From positions 1-32,271 of IMG/VR virus record IMGVR_UViG_3300021961_000364: DNA of 32,271 nt. One strand, written 5' to 3'. The notes under the pieces were generated by a model. That model was not told the DNA's origin, ran no database searches, and saw only the letters and a program-made list of their open reading frames with translations. The position numbers and the translations under genes were made by a program. Positions 24,012 to 31,383 of the stretch are shown here, in pieces (positions within the stretch are counted from its first letter, which is position 1; each line of letters begins with the position of its first letter). The DNA is from a virus.

Positions 24012-24946
24012 GCTTATTTGAAGGAAGCGCCCCGCCGGACATTACAAAAACAACAACCACGGCGGTTACATCCCCGCAATACCTGACGGATTATCTGACC
24101 AAGCTTGCGACAGAAGGCGAGGGGATGCTTGGGAAAACAGGGGCAGAACTTATTGCTCCTGAAAGCTCGTTGTTGACTTCGGCCTATACGGGTGCGCCAA
24201 CAACACTAGAGCGATATCAAAGCCCACTGGATGCGGCGCTGACGGCTGGTCAGGCTGGGGCGGCGGGAATCTCGGCGGATGACATTTCGGCGTTCTATAA
24301 CCCGTATCAGCAAGACGTTATAGATGCGATGGCGAGGCAAAGCGCTCAAAACGTCCAGAGGAACATCTTACCGGCCCTTAGAGGCGCTTTTTCCGGGTCT
24401 GGAGCCTTTGGTAGCCAGCGGTACGCCGGAGCGACTGGGCAGGCGATTGGCGACATCAATGCTGCGCTGCAAAACGAGCAGGCCAAACTGATGTCGCAGG
24501 GGTATACCTCGGCACTAGATGCCGCCCTGAAGCAAAAAGGCTTGCAGACGCAGGCGGCTCAAGCGTTGTCCGGAATTGGAACTGCCGAGCAGCAAGCAGC
24601 AGCAAGCGCCCTGAAAACTCAGGCAGATCTTGGTCAGCTAGAGCAGGCTTATGATCAGTCGCTTATTGAAGCGCCTCTGACTCGTGCTCAGAACGTCGCG
24701 CAGATCCTACGGGGTTACACCTACCCAACGACAGCGACTGAGACGTATGTTGGCCCGGGTCAGATTTATCAGCCGTCTCCGTTGTCTCAGATTGCTGGCC
24801 TTGGATCGTTGGTTGGGGCTTTCAATCAAGGAAGTGGCAATAACTTGATTAAAGACTTTATGAGTCAGGTTCCCGGCTATCTTTCTGGCTGGAATTCCAC
24901 GCCTGATATAAGCGGAACCCCGTCTGGTGATTACACATATACCTGA
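24008..24946 (+). CDS. Internal virion / ejection-type protein
   Basis: 312 residues; ATG 24008 with AAGGAGC just upstream, overlapping the giant gene's stop (ATGA). Mostly alanine- and glutamine-rich helix: DISAFYNPYQQDVIDAMARQ, then NILPALRGAFSGSGAFGSQR, a long coiled-coil region, and a glycine/serine-rich tail (PLSQIAGLGSLVGAFNQGSG). The FYNPY-[QT]-x-DVIDAM and SGAFGSQR blocks recur in proteins of this place in many environmental podoviruses. The composition is like T7 gp14 or P22 gp7, which are ejected into the cell envelope. The ejection role is inferred. Confidence 0.7.
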   Translation: MSLFEGSAPPDITKTTTTAVTSPQYLTDYLTKLATEGEGMLGKTGAELIAPESSLLTSAYTGAPTTLERYQSPLDAALTAGQAGAAGISADDISAFYNPYQQDVIDAMARQSAQNVQRNILPALRGAFSGSGAFGSQRYAGATGQAIGDINAALQNEQAKLMSQGYTSALDAALKQKGLQTQAAQALSGIGTAEQQAAASALKTQADLGQLEQAYDQSLIEAPLTRAQNVAQILRGYTYPTTATETYVGPGQIYQPSPLSQIAGLGSLVGAFNQGSGNNLIKDFMSQVPGYLSGWNSTPDISGTPSGDYTYT

Positions 24947-24979
24947 TGCTGTTCAACAAGCATAAAATTTGAGGCAAGC

Positions 24980-26731
24980 ATGGCAATTAAAGGCTCCTTA
25001 CCGGCTCTGTATGCCCAAGACGACCAGCAGCAGAAGCTTCTTGATGAAATCACGAGCGCGTTTTCAAGCTTGAAAGGCGCTCTTGATAGTCGTCAGCAAC
25101 TGTTCGACCCAACGCTTCTGGCTGCGGCTCAGGGCTTTCTTGCGCCTACAAAATCCGGTGGATTCGGTGAGTCTCTAGGTAATGTTGCCGCCGCTGTTGG
25201 CCCGGTCCAAGAGCAGGAAAGAAGGCGCGGCATGGAAGAGGCCAAGATGCGCCTAGAGCTTGCCCAGAGTGAGCTTGGGATGCGTCAGCAGGCCACTGGA
25301 ATGCAGGCTGCGCGAAATTTATTGAAGCGTATGGGAGGGCCACAAGGCGCTCCCACTGCCCCCACTGCCCCCACTGCCCCGGGCGATCCCGGCGCGGCTT
25401 CTGTAGGGGCCGCTCAACCATCAGGAACGCAACCGTCAGGCTTACGCAACATCACTGCAGAAGACATCGCGGCTCTTGGCATGCTTCCCGGGCAAAGAGA
25501 GCTTGCAAAACAGCTTCTGGATGTCATGAAATATGATCGTGACAGGATCAAGGTTGAGGGAGGCCTGATCGTAGATACTTCCGGCCCAGAGCCAAGGGTT
25601 GTGGCGGACTTGCGCAAACCCGGTGAGCAAAAACCATATGAAATTATGGTTGATGGAAAGAAAAAAGTCGTACCAATGTCTGATATTGAGTACGAACGAT
25701 ACTTAAAAGAAAGAGATGCCGGAAGAGGCGACGAATATGCCAAAAAAACTTTTGGCGCTCTTATTCTTGAGCCGTGGCAGAAAGTTCCTGCCGGTGGCGC
25801 TCTTCAAGAAATTAGTATATATCACCCGAAACTGCGTGAAAGCATTACGTTTCGCGGGAGTCCTCGTGATGCAGCGCAAGCGGAGATATTGCGAGATAGC
25901 GCAACAAGGTCTGGAGACTACTCTGAACTAGACAAGTTCTTGATGGACAAAGGGCAGATTTCTTTCCGGCAACCTCCTGCAGCGCAGGGCGCTCCGATTG
26001 CGGAAGCCGGTCAAAGAAAGGCTCCTCCGACTGCTCCTGAAGCCGCTCAAGAAGCCTCTGATGTTGCTCACTTGCCGTTTGCGGAGCAAATGAAAGTTAT
26101 TGTTGGGAGGCTGGAAAAATCAGAAGTTCCAGCGCAGGAAGAGGTTAATCGCATTTCAGATGCCGGAGCGCCAGCAAAAGTCACAAGCTCAAATTATAGG
26201 CTGCAGAGAATTATTGATCTTGCAAACAAAGACCCGGAGGCATTTGGTTTGGTCCAAAGGCTTGAAAAAGGTCGGTTGGCTGGACTTATGAAAGCAGCGC
26301 AACAAGGTCTTACGATCGGGCCTTTTAGGCTTTCTGTTCCGGTAGAAGAGTATTTAAGAGGGGCGGAATTAACGCCTGATCAAAGAACAAATCTTAGGTT
26401 GATGGCTCAACTTTTAGATGAAGAATTCTTTGCCCGCGCTACTGCCTATAAGAGCGTCCTTGGTCCGCAGATGTCTAATGCGGATGCGGTTTTGATGAAA
26501 TCTCCGATGGCAAGCCCGGAAGATCAAGCCAAAGCAATTAAATACTGGGCAATGAATGGAATAGCATCTAACTTGCAGTACAAAGAGTTGAATGATTCTT
26601 ACGGACAATGGCTAGATAGAACAAAAGGCAGGGTGTCCCCAAGGAAGTTTTGGAGCGAAGACGCTCAAAAAGTCATCCAAAAGCATCAAAAATATCTTGC
26701 TGAATTGCAAGAGAAGCTTGGCCCGGAGTGA
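24980..26731 (+). CDS. Internal virion-type protein, helical, proline-rich linker
   Basis: 583 residues; ATG 24980 with GAGG at 24971. The N-terminal ~110 residues are helical (DDQQQKLLDEITSAFSSLKG, FDPTLLAAAQGFLAPTKSGG, then a charged coiled coil). A PTAPTAPTAPG linker follows. A central region contains a beta-rich part (YEIMVDGKKKVVPMSDIEYE, WQKVPAGGALQEISIYHPK). The C-terminal ~180 residues are helical (PVEEYLRGAELTPDQRTNLR, KYWAMNGIASNLQYKELNDS). No enzyme motif is recognised. Its place between two ejection-type proteins and its domain style suggest it is packaged in the virion. It ends with GGAG, which serves the next gene. Confidence 0.7.
   Translation: MAIKGSLPALYAQDDQQQKLLDEITSAFSSLKGALDSRQQLFDPTLLAAAQGFLAPTKSGGFGESLGNVAAAVGPVQEQERRRGMEEAKMRLELAQSELGMRQQATGMQAARNLLKRMGGPQGAPTAPTAPTAPGDPGAASVGAAQPSGTQPSGLRNITAEDIAALGMLPGQRELAKQLLDVMKYDRDRIKVEGGLIVDTSGPEPRVVADLRKPGEQKPYEIMVDGKKKVVPMSDIEYERYLKERDAGRGDEYAKKTFGALILEPWQKVPAGGALQEISIYHPKLRESITFRGSPRDAAQAEILRDSATRSGDYSELDKFLMDKGQISFRQPPAAQGAPIAEAGQRKAPPTAPEAAQEASDVAHLPFAEQMKVIVGRLEKSEVPAQEEVNRISDAGAPAKVTSSNYRLQRIIDLANKDPEAFGLVQRLEKGRLAGLMKAAQQGLTIGPFRLSVPVEEYLRGAELTPDQRTNLRLMAQLLDEEFFARATAYKSVLGPQMSNADAVLMKSPMASPEDQAKAIKYWAMNGIASNLQYKELNDSYGQWLDRTKGRVSPRKFWSEDAQKVIQKHQKYLAELQEKLGPE
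25352..25378 (+). repeat. Perfect 9-base tandem repeat, three copies
   Basis: CCCACTGCC is repeated three times without a mismatch and encodes (PTA)3 in a linker. The exact DNA identity suggests recent slippage, so copy number may vary between isolates. Confidence 0.9.
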
Positions 26732-26733
26732 TC

Positions 26734-27915
26734 ATGACCGAACAGCAACAATGGGAAAAGTTCGAGGCTGATGTCAACCGCGCAGACATTACGCCAGCCG
26801 AAAAAAAAGCAATTCTTGAAGACGCAAGAACCGTAGGATTTAAGCAATCTGGGAATAAAGTTCCGAGATGGAAAGAATCGTCTCTTGCAGATTTGCACCC
26901 CGTCTTTGCAAGAGAGCTACAGCAAAGAGAGCAAGAAAGGGACAAAAAGCAAGAAGTCCCGCCACAAAAAGATAAATCTTCTCCTGCAGCACAAGCGGCT
27001 TCTCGTGGTGAAACAAGGCTTCAAGATATATCGTTAGCAGACGCCGAAAAAGCTCTTGCAGCGGGGGCGGGATGGAAGGCGGCAGGAAGTCTTGAGAAGC
27101 GGTTTCCGAGAACTCCCGATCAAGTTCCGCCTCAAGCTCCTCCGCAAATGCCTGCTCAAGCTCCTGCTGTTCAGGCTCCTGCTCAAGCTCCTGCTCAGGC
27201 AACCGCTCCTGCTGCACAGACTCCTCGTCCGTCTTCTTTGCCGATCACTGGCGGTCCTGCAGGCCCAATATCGGCAAGCCCTATGGTTCAACAGGGTGGG
27301 ACGGGGACATTCAATTATGGAAAGGCATTCGGCCTGACAGACGTTGAAGCAGCCAGAGCTTTGGATATGAGCAAGCGTCCCGGTGGCGCTCAGGATCTGA
27401 TTGCTCAACGCACCGCAGGGCTAGGTCGTGTCGCGGAGATGGGTGGTGGGTATGTAGAGAACCCGCTATATGGCGGCGTAATGACTCCTGATACAGAAAC
27501 CAAGCGTAGCCCCCGCGTTTCGTTCACTCAAACCCCATCAGGGATGTCCCAGCTTCCTCCGGCGCAACCTGTTCCCACAACCGCTCCGGCACCAACAAGT
27601 ATTCCAGCACCAAGTCAGCCCGGTGCATTGTCGCGTATGGTAGAGCCTATTAAACGTGGCGTGATGGGTGTATTAGGATCTGCACCTGTTTCTGGTGTTT
27701 TAGGTGGATTGGGAACAATGGAGTCATACAAAGAGTATGAGGCTCGTCAAAAGGCTAACGATCCAATAGGGCAGGCTTTAGCAGGGCTAGGCGTTGCTGG
27801 AGGACTTGCTGCACTGGCCCCCCATCCTGTTCCAAAATATTTGGGCATGGGCGCATCTGCCATATCTCCTTTGGGTCTTTATCTGTTGGACAAGTATCGT
27901 GCCTCTGCGCGGTAA
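26734..27915 (+). CDS. Internal virion-type protein with hydrophobic glycine-rich end
   Basis: 393 residues from ATG 26734, which has GGAG at 26725-26728; a GTG two codons earlier is less likely. The N-terminal ~110 residues are charged and helical (WEKFEADVNRADITPAEKKA). Residues ~130-170 form a Gln-Ala-Pro repeat linker (QAPAQAPAQAT). The C-terminal ~100 residues are hydrophobic and rich in Gly and Ala (GVLGGLGTMESYKEYEARQK, ALAGLGVAGGLAALAPHPVP, GASAISPLGLYLLDKYR), suggesting two membrane-active helices, as expected of a protein that enters the cell envelope. It is the last gene of the rightward operon, 68 bases before the terminator hairpin. No known family is recognised. Confidence 0.7.
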   Translation: MTEQQQWEKFEADVNRADITPAEKKAILEDARTVGFKQSGNKVPRWKESSLADLHPVFARELQQREQERDKKQEVPPQKDKSSPAAQAASRGETRLQDISLADAEKALAAGAGWKAAGSLEKRFPRTPDQVPPQAPPQMPAQAPAVQAPAQAPAQATAPAAQTPRPSSLPITGGPAGPISASPMVQQGGTGTFNYGKAFGLTDVEAARALDMSKRPGGAQDLIAQRTAGLGRVAEMGGGYVENPLYGGVMTPDTETKRSPRVSFTQTPSGMSQLPPAQPVPTTAPAPTSIPAPSQPGALSRMVEPIKRGVMGVLGSAPVSGVLGGLGTMESYKEYEARQKANDPIGQALAGLGVAGGLAALAPHPVPKYLGMGASAISPLGLYLLDKYRASAR

Positions 27916-27983
27916 CCCTATCCGATTGACCCTGCACATGCCGTAGCTGCGCCGTAAAGAATCCTTTCGTTGCTCTCCTAGTT

Positions 27984-28008
27984 GCCCCTCTTCGGAGGGG
28001 CTTTTTTT
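27984..28008 (+). terminator. Intrinsic terminator of the late operon
   Basis: GCCCCTC (27984-27990) and GAGGGGC (27995-28001) form a perfect 7-bp GC-rich stem closed by the very stable TTCG tetraloop, followed by seven T (28002-28008). It ends rightward transcription. The opposite strand has no T-run after the hairpin, so it should not stop leftward transcription. The leftward operon's last stop codon overlaps the T-run. Confidence 0.95.
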
Positions 28009-28231
28009 ATGCATGACCGCCTGTATGGGTGATCAACAAGTAGGCGCGTTGATGTACCTCCTCGACTTCTTCCATCGCACTTTCGTAGCCACGGTCAAAG
28101 ACGAGGGAGTAGATCTTGCTGATGCAGGCGTCTGGTGTTCGAGACCCTTGGTCATAGGACTCGGCAAGATCGACGATCTTTTCCCAGTCACCAGTCAGTT
28201 CGCCCCGCTTGTTGATCGATAGAATGGTCAT
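28007..28231 (-). CDS. Small phage protein of unknown function
   Basis: 74 residues, last gene of the leftward operon. It begins MTILSINKRGELTGDWEKIV and contains VFDRGYESAMEEVEEVHQRA, an acidic amphipathic helix. No family is recognised. Its start overlaps the preceding stop (ATGA), supporting real, coupled expression. Its stop codon lies at the T-run of the converging terminator. Confidence 0.7.
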   Translation of the reverse strand: MTILSINKRGELTGDWEKIVDLAESYDQGSRTPDACISKIYSLVFDRGYESAMEEVEEVHQRAYLLITHTGGHA

Positions 28232-28419
28232 CTTTGCGCCTTGATCCAGCGTTTTAACAGGATGGCCTGTTCGACGAGGTCGTCCACTACTGGAGGCACT
28301 TTATCGTATTTTTTGCGCAGGCAGGAGTTGTGGATCTCCCGCAGGGCTTTTTCCATGTTGATGACGATCGGAGCGTAGTCGAAGAACTCTTCCGGCTCCT
28401 TGTTCATCCATTTGAACAT
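28228..28419 (-). CDS. Small phage protein of unknown function
   Basis: 63 residues, mostly helical and charged (FFDYAPIVINMEKALREIHN, VVDDLVEQAILLKRWIKAQ). The start has a strong ribosome site (GAGGAGAG, 5 bases from the ATG), and its stop overlaps the next gene (ATGA). No family is recognised. Confidence 0.7.
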   Translation of the reverse strand: MFKWMNKEPEEFFDYAPIVINMEKALREIHNSCLRKKYDKVPPVVDDLVEQAILLKRWIKAQR

Positions 28420-28429
28420 CTTGCTCTCC

Positions 28430-28657
28430 TCAGGGGATGCGGCGTTTTTCTTCTAAGGCCTGCGCAACGTAGGTGTTCAGGCTGCGGACAAACTCGACAC
28501 ACTCATCCAGTTCTGCCATCCGGATCTTAGTGTGCGCCGCCTCGATAAACCCGTAGGCAAGCTTGATCAGATCGTCCTCAAGGAAGGCGTAGTTCTCCTC
28601 AAGGTAGATCGTTCTGAAGGCTTCCTTGATCTCGTCCGGGGTAATCAGTTGGTTCAT
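28430..28657 (-). CDS. Small helical phage protein
   Basis: 75 residues from ATG 28657 (MNQLITPDEIKEAFRTIYLE). A start further upstream in the same frame (28735) would lie inside the exonuclease gene and is rejected; the chosen ATG overlaps the exonuclease stop (ATGA). The sequence is an all-helical, acidic protein (DECVEFVRSLNTYVAQALEE). The function is unknown. Its position right after the exonuclease suggests a shared role in DNA metabolism, without direct evidence. Confidence 0.72.
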   Translation of the reverse strand: MNQLITPDEIKEAFRTIYLEENYAFLEDDLIKLAYGFIEAAHTKIRMAELDECVEFVRSLNTYVAQALEEKRRIP

Positions 28658-29418
28658 AGTCGGCTCTTTGCGTACCAGTAAGACAGCAGGGCGCTGAACA
28701 TCGTCTCTGCGCGTTCTAGTTCCTCTTCTGTCCACTCGTGGATCTTGACCAGACCGGGTTCTGTGACCGAGACAAAGACGTTGGCGCAGCGGGCCTTGGG
28801 AAGGTTCAGACCGGCCCTGTAGGCGGCAAGCTGCATGCAGTGCTCGTCGTAGCCCACGACCTTATCGATCGTGTCCTTGGTAAATGGCTTGGTTTTGAAG
28901 TCGATCACAACGCCATCGCCGTCTCGGCTATGCAGGTCAACCTTTCCACCGAATCCTTCGGGGTGGGCAAAAGACTTCTCGACAGACCAGTTCAGTTCGC
29001 CAAAGATCTTGTGGACCGACCCCTCGACGCCAGCCTGATACTCGGCGTAGTTGTTTGTCAGGATGCCGGTCTCGAAGAACCCTTCCAGCCCTGCGTGGAT
29101 CTCGGAGCCAAGCTCTGCGGCTTTTCTGGCGTGTTCCTTGGAGTCGATCATGACCCGCTGCAGGAAGGACTCTTCTGGCTCATCGTCTGGCCGGGGAAGG
29201 GTCAGAGCAGCCAGCATCATCTGCTGCATCTTCCAAGCCTCTAAACCGGGGTTTGCGGCGCATTTTATGATGGTGGTGACAGAAGGTACTAGCCCAAGCT
29301 TTCGTGCGTCTCTGAGCGTTGTAGGGCGTTGGGAGCCATCCTTGGCCTCGACGGTGTACTGAGGAGCACCGTCTGAGGTGTACCAGTGCATGGACTCTGA
29401 TGGTCTGGTTACGATCAT
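28654..29418 (-). CDS. PD-(D/E)XK exonuclease (RecB/Cas4-like)
   Basis: 254 residues. Motifs of the RecB-like PD-(D/E)XK nucleases are present in order: VPSVTTII (44-51), GSEIHAGLE with His108, Glu147, GGKVDL with Asp161, VVIDFKTK with Asp173 and Lys175, and QLAAY with Gln196 and Tyr200. Asp161, Asp173 and Lys175 should form the metal-binding catalytic centre. There is no four-cysteine cluster as in Cas4. Phage enzymes of this type degrade DNA ends for recombination, replication or host DNA breakdown. No recombinase partner is in the window, but the SSB-like gene lies upstream in the same operon. Both ends overlap neighbours by ATGA. Confidence 0.88.
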   Translation of the reverse strand: MIVTRPSESMHWYTSDGAPQYTVEAKDGSQRPTTLRDARKLGLVPSVTTIIKCAANPGLEAWKMQQMMLAALTLPRPDDEPEESFLQRVMIDSKEHARKAAELGSEIHAGLEGFFETGILTNNYAEYQAGVEGSVHKIFGELNWSVEKSFAHPEGFGGKVDLHSRDGDGVVIDFKTKPFTKDTIDKVVGYDEHCMQLAAYRAGLNLPKARCANVFVSVTEPGLVKIHEWTEEELERAETMFSALLSYWYAKSRL

Positions 29419-29747
29419 TGTGACTCTACCTTTTTAAGAACTCGTTGACGGCGACCAGAGCTTCCCATGCGACGCTCTCCGGTGTCGTAGATGAACCCCT
29501 TGCGGATAAGGGGCGCATATCGTGGGCTGATGGTCTGGACACCATGATTGGGGAAGTGCCTCATGATGTCGTCGCCTGTGCATCCTTCCGGATACTTGCA
29601 GATCACCTCGTAGACCATCTGCTCTAGCCGTGCGGTATCAACCTTTTCTGCGGCTTCCTTGCTGGTATCAGGATCTGAGCGCCTGACAAGCTCTTTTGCT
29701 GCCGTCCAAAACAAGGGGAATAAGTTTCCTGTGGAATTGTCTTTCAT
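29415..29747 (-). CDS. Winged-helix-like phage protein
   Basis: 110 residues; ATG 29747 has AAGGAAG about 5 bases upstream. After RRSDPDTSKEAAEKVDTARL come a helical region and a likely winged helix (MVYEVICKYPEGCTGDDIMR, TISPRYAPLIRKGFIYDTGE), then a basic end (RRMGSSGRRQRVLKK). Proteins with DPDTS-EAA and SPR-APL-RKG-I blocks are frequent in phage early operons, where a DNA-binding role is assumed. Its first 80 bases overlap the end of the upstream gene in another frame; its last 4 overlap the exonuclease start. Confidence 0.78.
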   Translation of the reverse strand: MKDNSTGNLFPLFWTAAKELVRRSDPDTSKEAAEKVDTARLEQMVYEVICKYPEGCTGDDIMRHFPNHGVQTISPRYAPLIRKGFIYDTGERRMGSSGRRQRVLKKVESQ

Positions 29748-29925
29748 GGTTCTTCCTTAAAAGTTCTCGCTCTAATTGCTGCGGCATCATTCGACGTAGA
29801 CGGTTAGGTAAACCACTCATTGTGTCCTCGCTGCGCTTGAGGCTCAGCGCCATGTCGAGTAGCCGGTCGTACACATCGGGGTTATCGGCATGGAACTTTT
29901 CAAACGCACGTTCGATCAAATCCAT
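29668..29925 (-). CDS. Small phage protein (FEKFHADNPDVY type)
   Basis: 85 residues. The N-terminus AFEKFHADNPDVYDRLLDMA matches a motif at the start of a common phage protein family (usually FE-FH-ENP-VY...). The rest is basic (LPNRLRRMMPQQLERELLRK) and differs from the longer relatives I know, so this may be a shortened member. AAGG is 6 bases before the ATG. Its last 80 bases overlap the next gene in a different frame, which is unusual even in this compact operon. The function is unknown. Confidence 0.65.
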   Translation of the reverse strand: MDLIERAFEKFHADNPDVYDRLLDMALSLKRSEDTMSGLPNRLRRMMPQQLERELLRKNHERQFHRKLIPLVLDGSKRACQALRS

Positions 29926-30152
29926 GCATCACCTTCGGTAACTTCTTTTAGCTTTTGTAGGTAGTGCTTTGCCTTGTCCGCATCGTCGGTACTGCCGTCC
30001 TTCTTGCCTTGACGCATGCTGTACTTAATGACGTTTCCTTTGAGGAATCCAACGAACTCCTCGTGTGTTAGCACGGCCTCCATCACAGCCCATGGCTGCA
30101 CGGGCATGTCCTTGTAGTGACTGCCCCCTACTTGTCGCTCGTCTGCGCTCAT
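29916..30152 (-). CDS. DUF3310 protein
   Basis: 78 residues. VGGSHYKDMPVQPW (8-21), GNVIKYSMR (39-47) and a KAKHYLQKL helix (60-68) are the defining blocks of DUF3310, a small protein in many phages that is sometimes annotated as a nucleotide kinase-like protein. The biochemical role is not settled. The start has a strong ribosome site (GGAGG). It overlaps the next gene by 10 bases. Confidence 0.9.
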   Translation of the reverse strand: MSADERQVGGSHYKDMPVQPWAVMEAVLTHEEFVGFLKGNVIKYSMRQGKKDGSTDDADKAKHYLQKLKEVTEGDAWI

Positions 30153-30182
30153 ATCAATGCCTCCGGTTGGTTTAACTTCTTC

Positions 30183-30413
30183 TCATGTTTCAGCGGGAAC
30201 TTGTAAGGATTCCTTGATAGTTGGCTCCGCAAGTGCGGCGCGGAGGGCGGTGATGGTTTTCAATGCACCCAACATTCGCGGTTCTGGCTGTGCTTCGATC
30301 CACTCCAGTGCTTGCTCAGCAGCCTGCCGAAATGCTTGGTTTTCGCGCATCAATTCAACGTGATCCTGCAGCAGGTTGTCTGCAATACGATCAACGATGT
30401 CTGGTTCTTTCAT
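30183..30413 (-). CDS. Small helical phage protein
   Basis: 76 residues, a predicted helical bundle or coiled coil (DNLLQDHVELMRENQAFRQA, ALEWIEAQPEPRMLGALKTI). No family is recognised. The start overlaps the preceding gene (ATGA) within the AAGGAGCAGGAGAAAAACAC ribosome-site sequence that recurs in this operon. Confidence 0.7.
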   Translation of the reverse strand: MKEPDIVDRIADNLLQDHVELMRENQAFRQAAEQALEWIEAQPEPRMLGALKTITALRAALAEPTIKESLQVPAET

Positions 30414-30433
30414 GTGTTTTTCTCCTGCTCCTT
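30410..30433 (-). promoter_or_regulatory. Overlapping end/RBS/start sequence, copy 4
   Basis: AAGGAGCAGGAGAAAAACAC followed by ATGA encodes KEQEKNT and stop, and initiates the gene ending at 30183. It is a looser copy with two GGAG cores. Confidence 0.75.
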
Positions 30434-30613
30434 GATAGCTATGGCCTCATTCAGCGCGAACAGCAAAGTTTGCGTAAGGGTTGGTTGAAAGCCCCACACC
30501 TTCGTGAGAGGGTCTTGCAGCCGGAGCAGAAACTCTTTCACTTCCGGGCCGAAGGACGTTCGACCTTTGCCCCAGTTCACTACCTGCGCTGGCTTGATGG
30601 TTTGCTTGGTCAT
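30410..30613 (-). CDS. Small phage protein of unknown function
   Basis: 67 residues (MTKQTIKPAQVVNWGKGRTS, TLTQTLLFALNEAIAIKEQE) ending EKNT. The basic N-terminus and helical end may indicate DNA binding, but no family is recognised. It overlaps both neighbours as ATGA, and its 3' end doubles as the ribosome site for the next gene. Confidence 0.7.
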   Translation of the reverse strand: MTKQTIKPAQVVNWGKGRTSFGPEVKEFLLRLQDPLTKVWGFQPTLTQTLLFALNEAIAIKEQEKNT

Positions 30614-30777
30614 TGCGTCCTCGCTGTCCAGTCTTCGCAGACAAAATCCTTCCTCTTCCCAGCCCCATCAAGCTCACACTTGATGATGATGATGTCCCAG
30701 TGCCTAGCCGGAGGGCCACCGTAGGCGCAGTTAGCGCACGATGCGCCACCCTTTTCCGTATCCGAGGTGCTCGACAA
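30610..30777 (-). CDS. Short four-cysteine protein (TTG start)
   Basis: 55 residues; reads SSTSDTEKGGASCANCAYGG after the start, then RHWDIIIIKCELDG, KDFVCEDWTARTQ. Cys14, Cys17, Cys34 and Cys47 could bind zinc. There is no ATG in the frame; a TTG at 30777 with GGAG 7 bases upstream is the best start. It overlaps the winged-helix gene by 47 bases, and its stop overlaps the next ATG (TGA in ATGA). The frame fills what would otherwise be the largest hole in the operon. The function is unknown. Confidence 0.62.
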   Translation of the reverse strand: MSSTSDTEKGGASCANCAYGGPPARHWDIIIIKCELDGAGKRKDFVCEDWTARTQ

Positions 30778-30916
30778 GATTTTGCTCCTGTAGGTCGATG
30801 AGTGCGTTGTAGACAGTGCTATTGGAAACGGAAAAGTAACTTGCTAGGTCTGGTACTGATCGAGGGGTTTTAAGCGCCGACAGGCGGCGATACAGTCTCT
30901 TCTGGATGTCTGTCAT
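30731..30916 (-). CDS. Small winged-helix DNA-binding protein
   Basis: 61 residues from ATG 30916 (MTDIQKRLYRRLSALKTPRS); an in-frame TTG at 30943 would give 70. The helix-turn-helix VPDLASYFSVSNSTVYNALI is followed by a wing (LVEHLGYGKGWRIV), so nearly the whole protein is one winged helix of the MarR/ArsR or primase-accessory style. It may regulate the early operon, an inference from fold only. It overlaps the upstream gene's end and the downstream four-cysteine gene. Confidence 0.72.
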   Translation of the reverse strand: MTDIQKRLYRRLSALKTPRSVPDLASYFSVSNSTVYNALIDLQEQNLVEHLGYGKGWRIVR

Positions 30917-31208
30917 ATCGTCCAAGTTGGGTAAGGATTTCAAAAGCGAAGCTCGTTTCGCGCTGTTTTTTGTGTCGGTTGACGTTTGTGTTGTGCCACT
31001 TGCTAACCGAGAGCATGGCTGCTTTCAGAGTCGGGAACTCCCGAGAGACCTCCCTCCTCTGTCGATAGCCAGTCGTAGACACCACAAAGGTTTTGCAGCC
31101 ATCTGTGCTGGTGATCTGGGCACCCCCGGGGTACGGGTAATGCGTGACCACCCAGTGATGGATGCCATCTTCTTCGGTGTGAGCAATCTTTACGTCTGAC
31201 CACTGCAT
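30870..31208 (-). CDS. Phage protein of unknown function
   Basis: 112 residues from ATG 31208, which has AGGAGG 5 bases upstream. The frame is open further upstream, to 31433, but that part covers the secreted peptide gene, so it is not chosen. The protein has two blocks: a beta-rich part (DGIHHWVVTHYPYPGGAQIT, TDGCKTFVVSTTGYRQRREV) and a basic helical end (KAAMLSVSKWHNTNVNRHKK). No family is recognised. It overlaps the winged-helix gene by 47 bases. Confidence 0.68.
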   Translation of the reverse strand: MQWSDVKIAHTEEDGIHHWVVTHYPYPGGAQITSTDGCKTFVVSTTGYRQRREVSREFPTLKAAMLSVSKWHNTNVNRHKKQRETSFAFEILTQLGRYDRHPEETVSPPVGA

Positions 31209-31216
31209 ACCGCCTC

Positions 31217-31366
31217 CTAGAAGCAGTTGGTTGTGCAGTTGCCCCCGTAACAGCACGTTGTACACATCACCACCCGGCCATTCAGGAAATAGGTATGTGT
31301 TGTGCATTGCGCATAAGCAACGGTTGCAACAGCAGCTAGTCCAAGTCCGATCAGAAACTTTTTCAT
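31217..31366 (-). CDS. Secreted cysteine-rich small peptide
   Basis: 49 residues. MKKFLIGLGLAAVATVAYA is a textbook signal peptide with an AYA cleavage site. The predicted mature part is 30 residues with six cysteines (21, 35, 38, 39, 44, 48), an even number that suits disulphides in the periplasm. The residue before Cys21 is Gln, so it is not a lipobox. ATG 31366 follows GGAGAAG and overlaps the preceding stop (ATGA); the TAG stop forms part of the next gene's TAGGAGG ribosome site. I recall similar peptides (QCTT, CTTCCYG-NC) in other phages but no assigned function. Confidence 0.8.
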   Translation of the reverse strand: MKKFLIGLGLAAVATVAYAQCTTHTYFLNGRVVMCTTCCYGGNCTTNCF

Positions 31367-31383
31367 GTGTTCTTCTCCAAGTT
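31363..31383 (-). promoter_or_regulatory. Overlapping end/RBS/start sequence, copy 3
   Basis: TTGGAGAAGAACACATGA encodes LEKNT and stop, and initiates the secreted peptide gene. Confidence 0.85.

Noticed and set aside
27916-27983. Possible small gene between the last late gene and the terminator
   Set aside because: No frame with start, ribosome site and reasonable length on either strand; it looks like an untranslated 3' end.
30447-30749. 100-codon minus-strand frame starting at GTG 30749
   Set aside because: It overlaps two better-supported genes (30410-30613 and 30610-30777) and gives a Ser/Arg-rich product without motifs.
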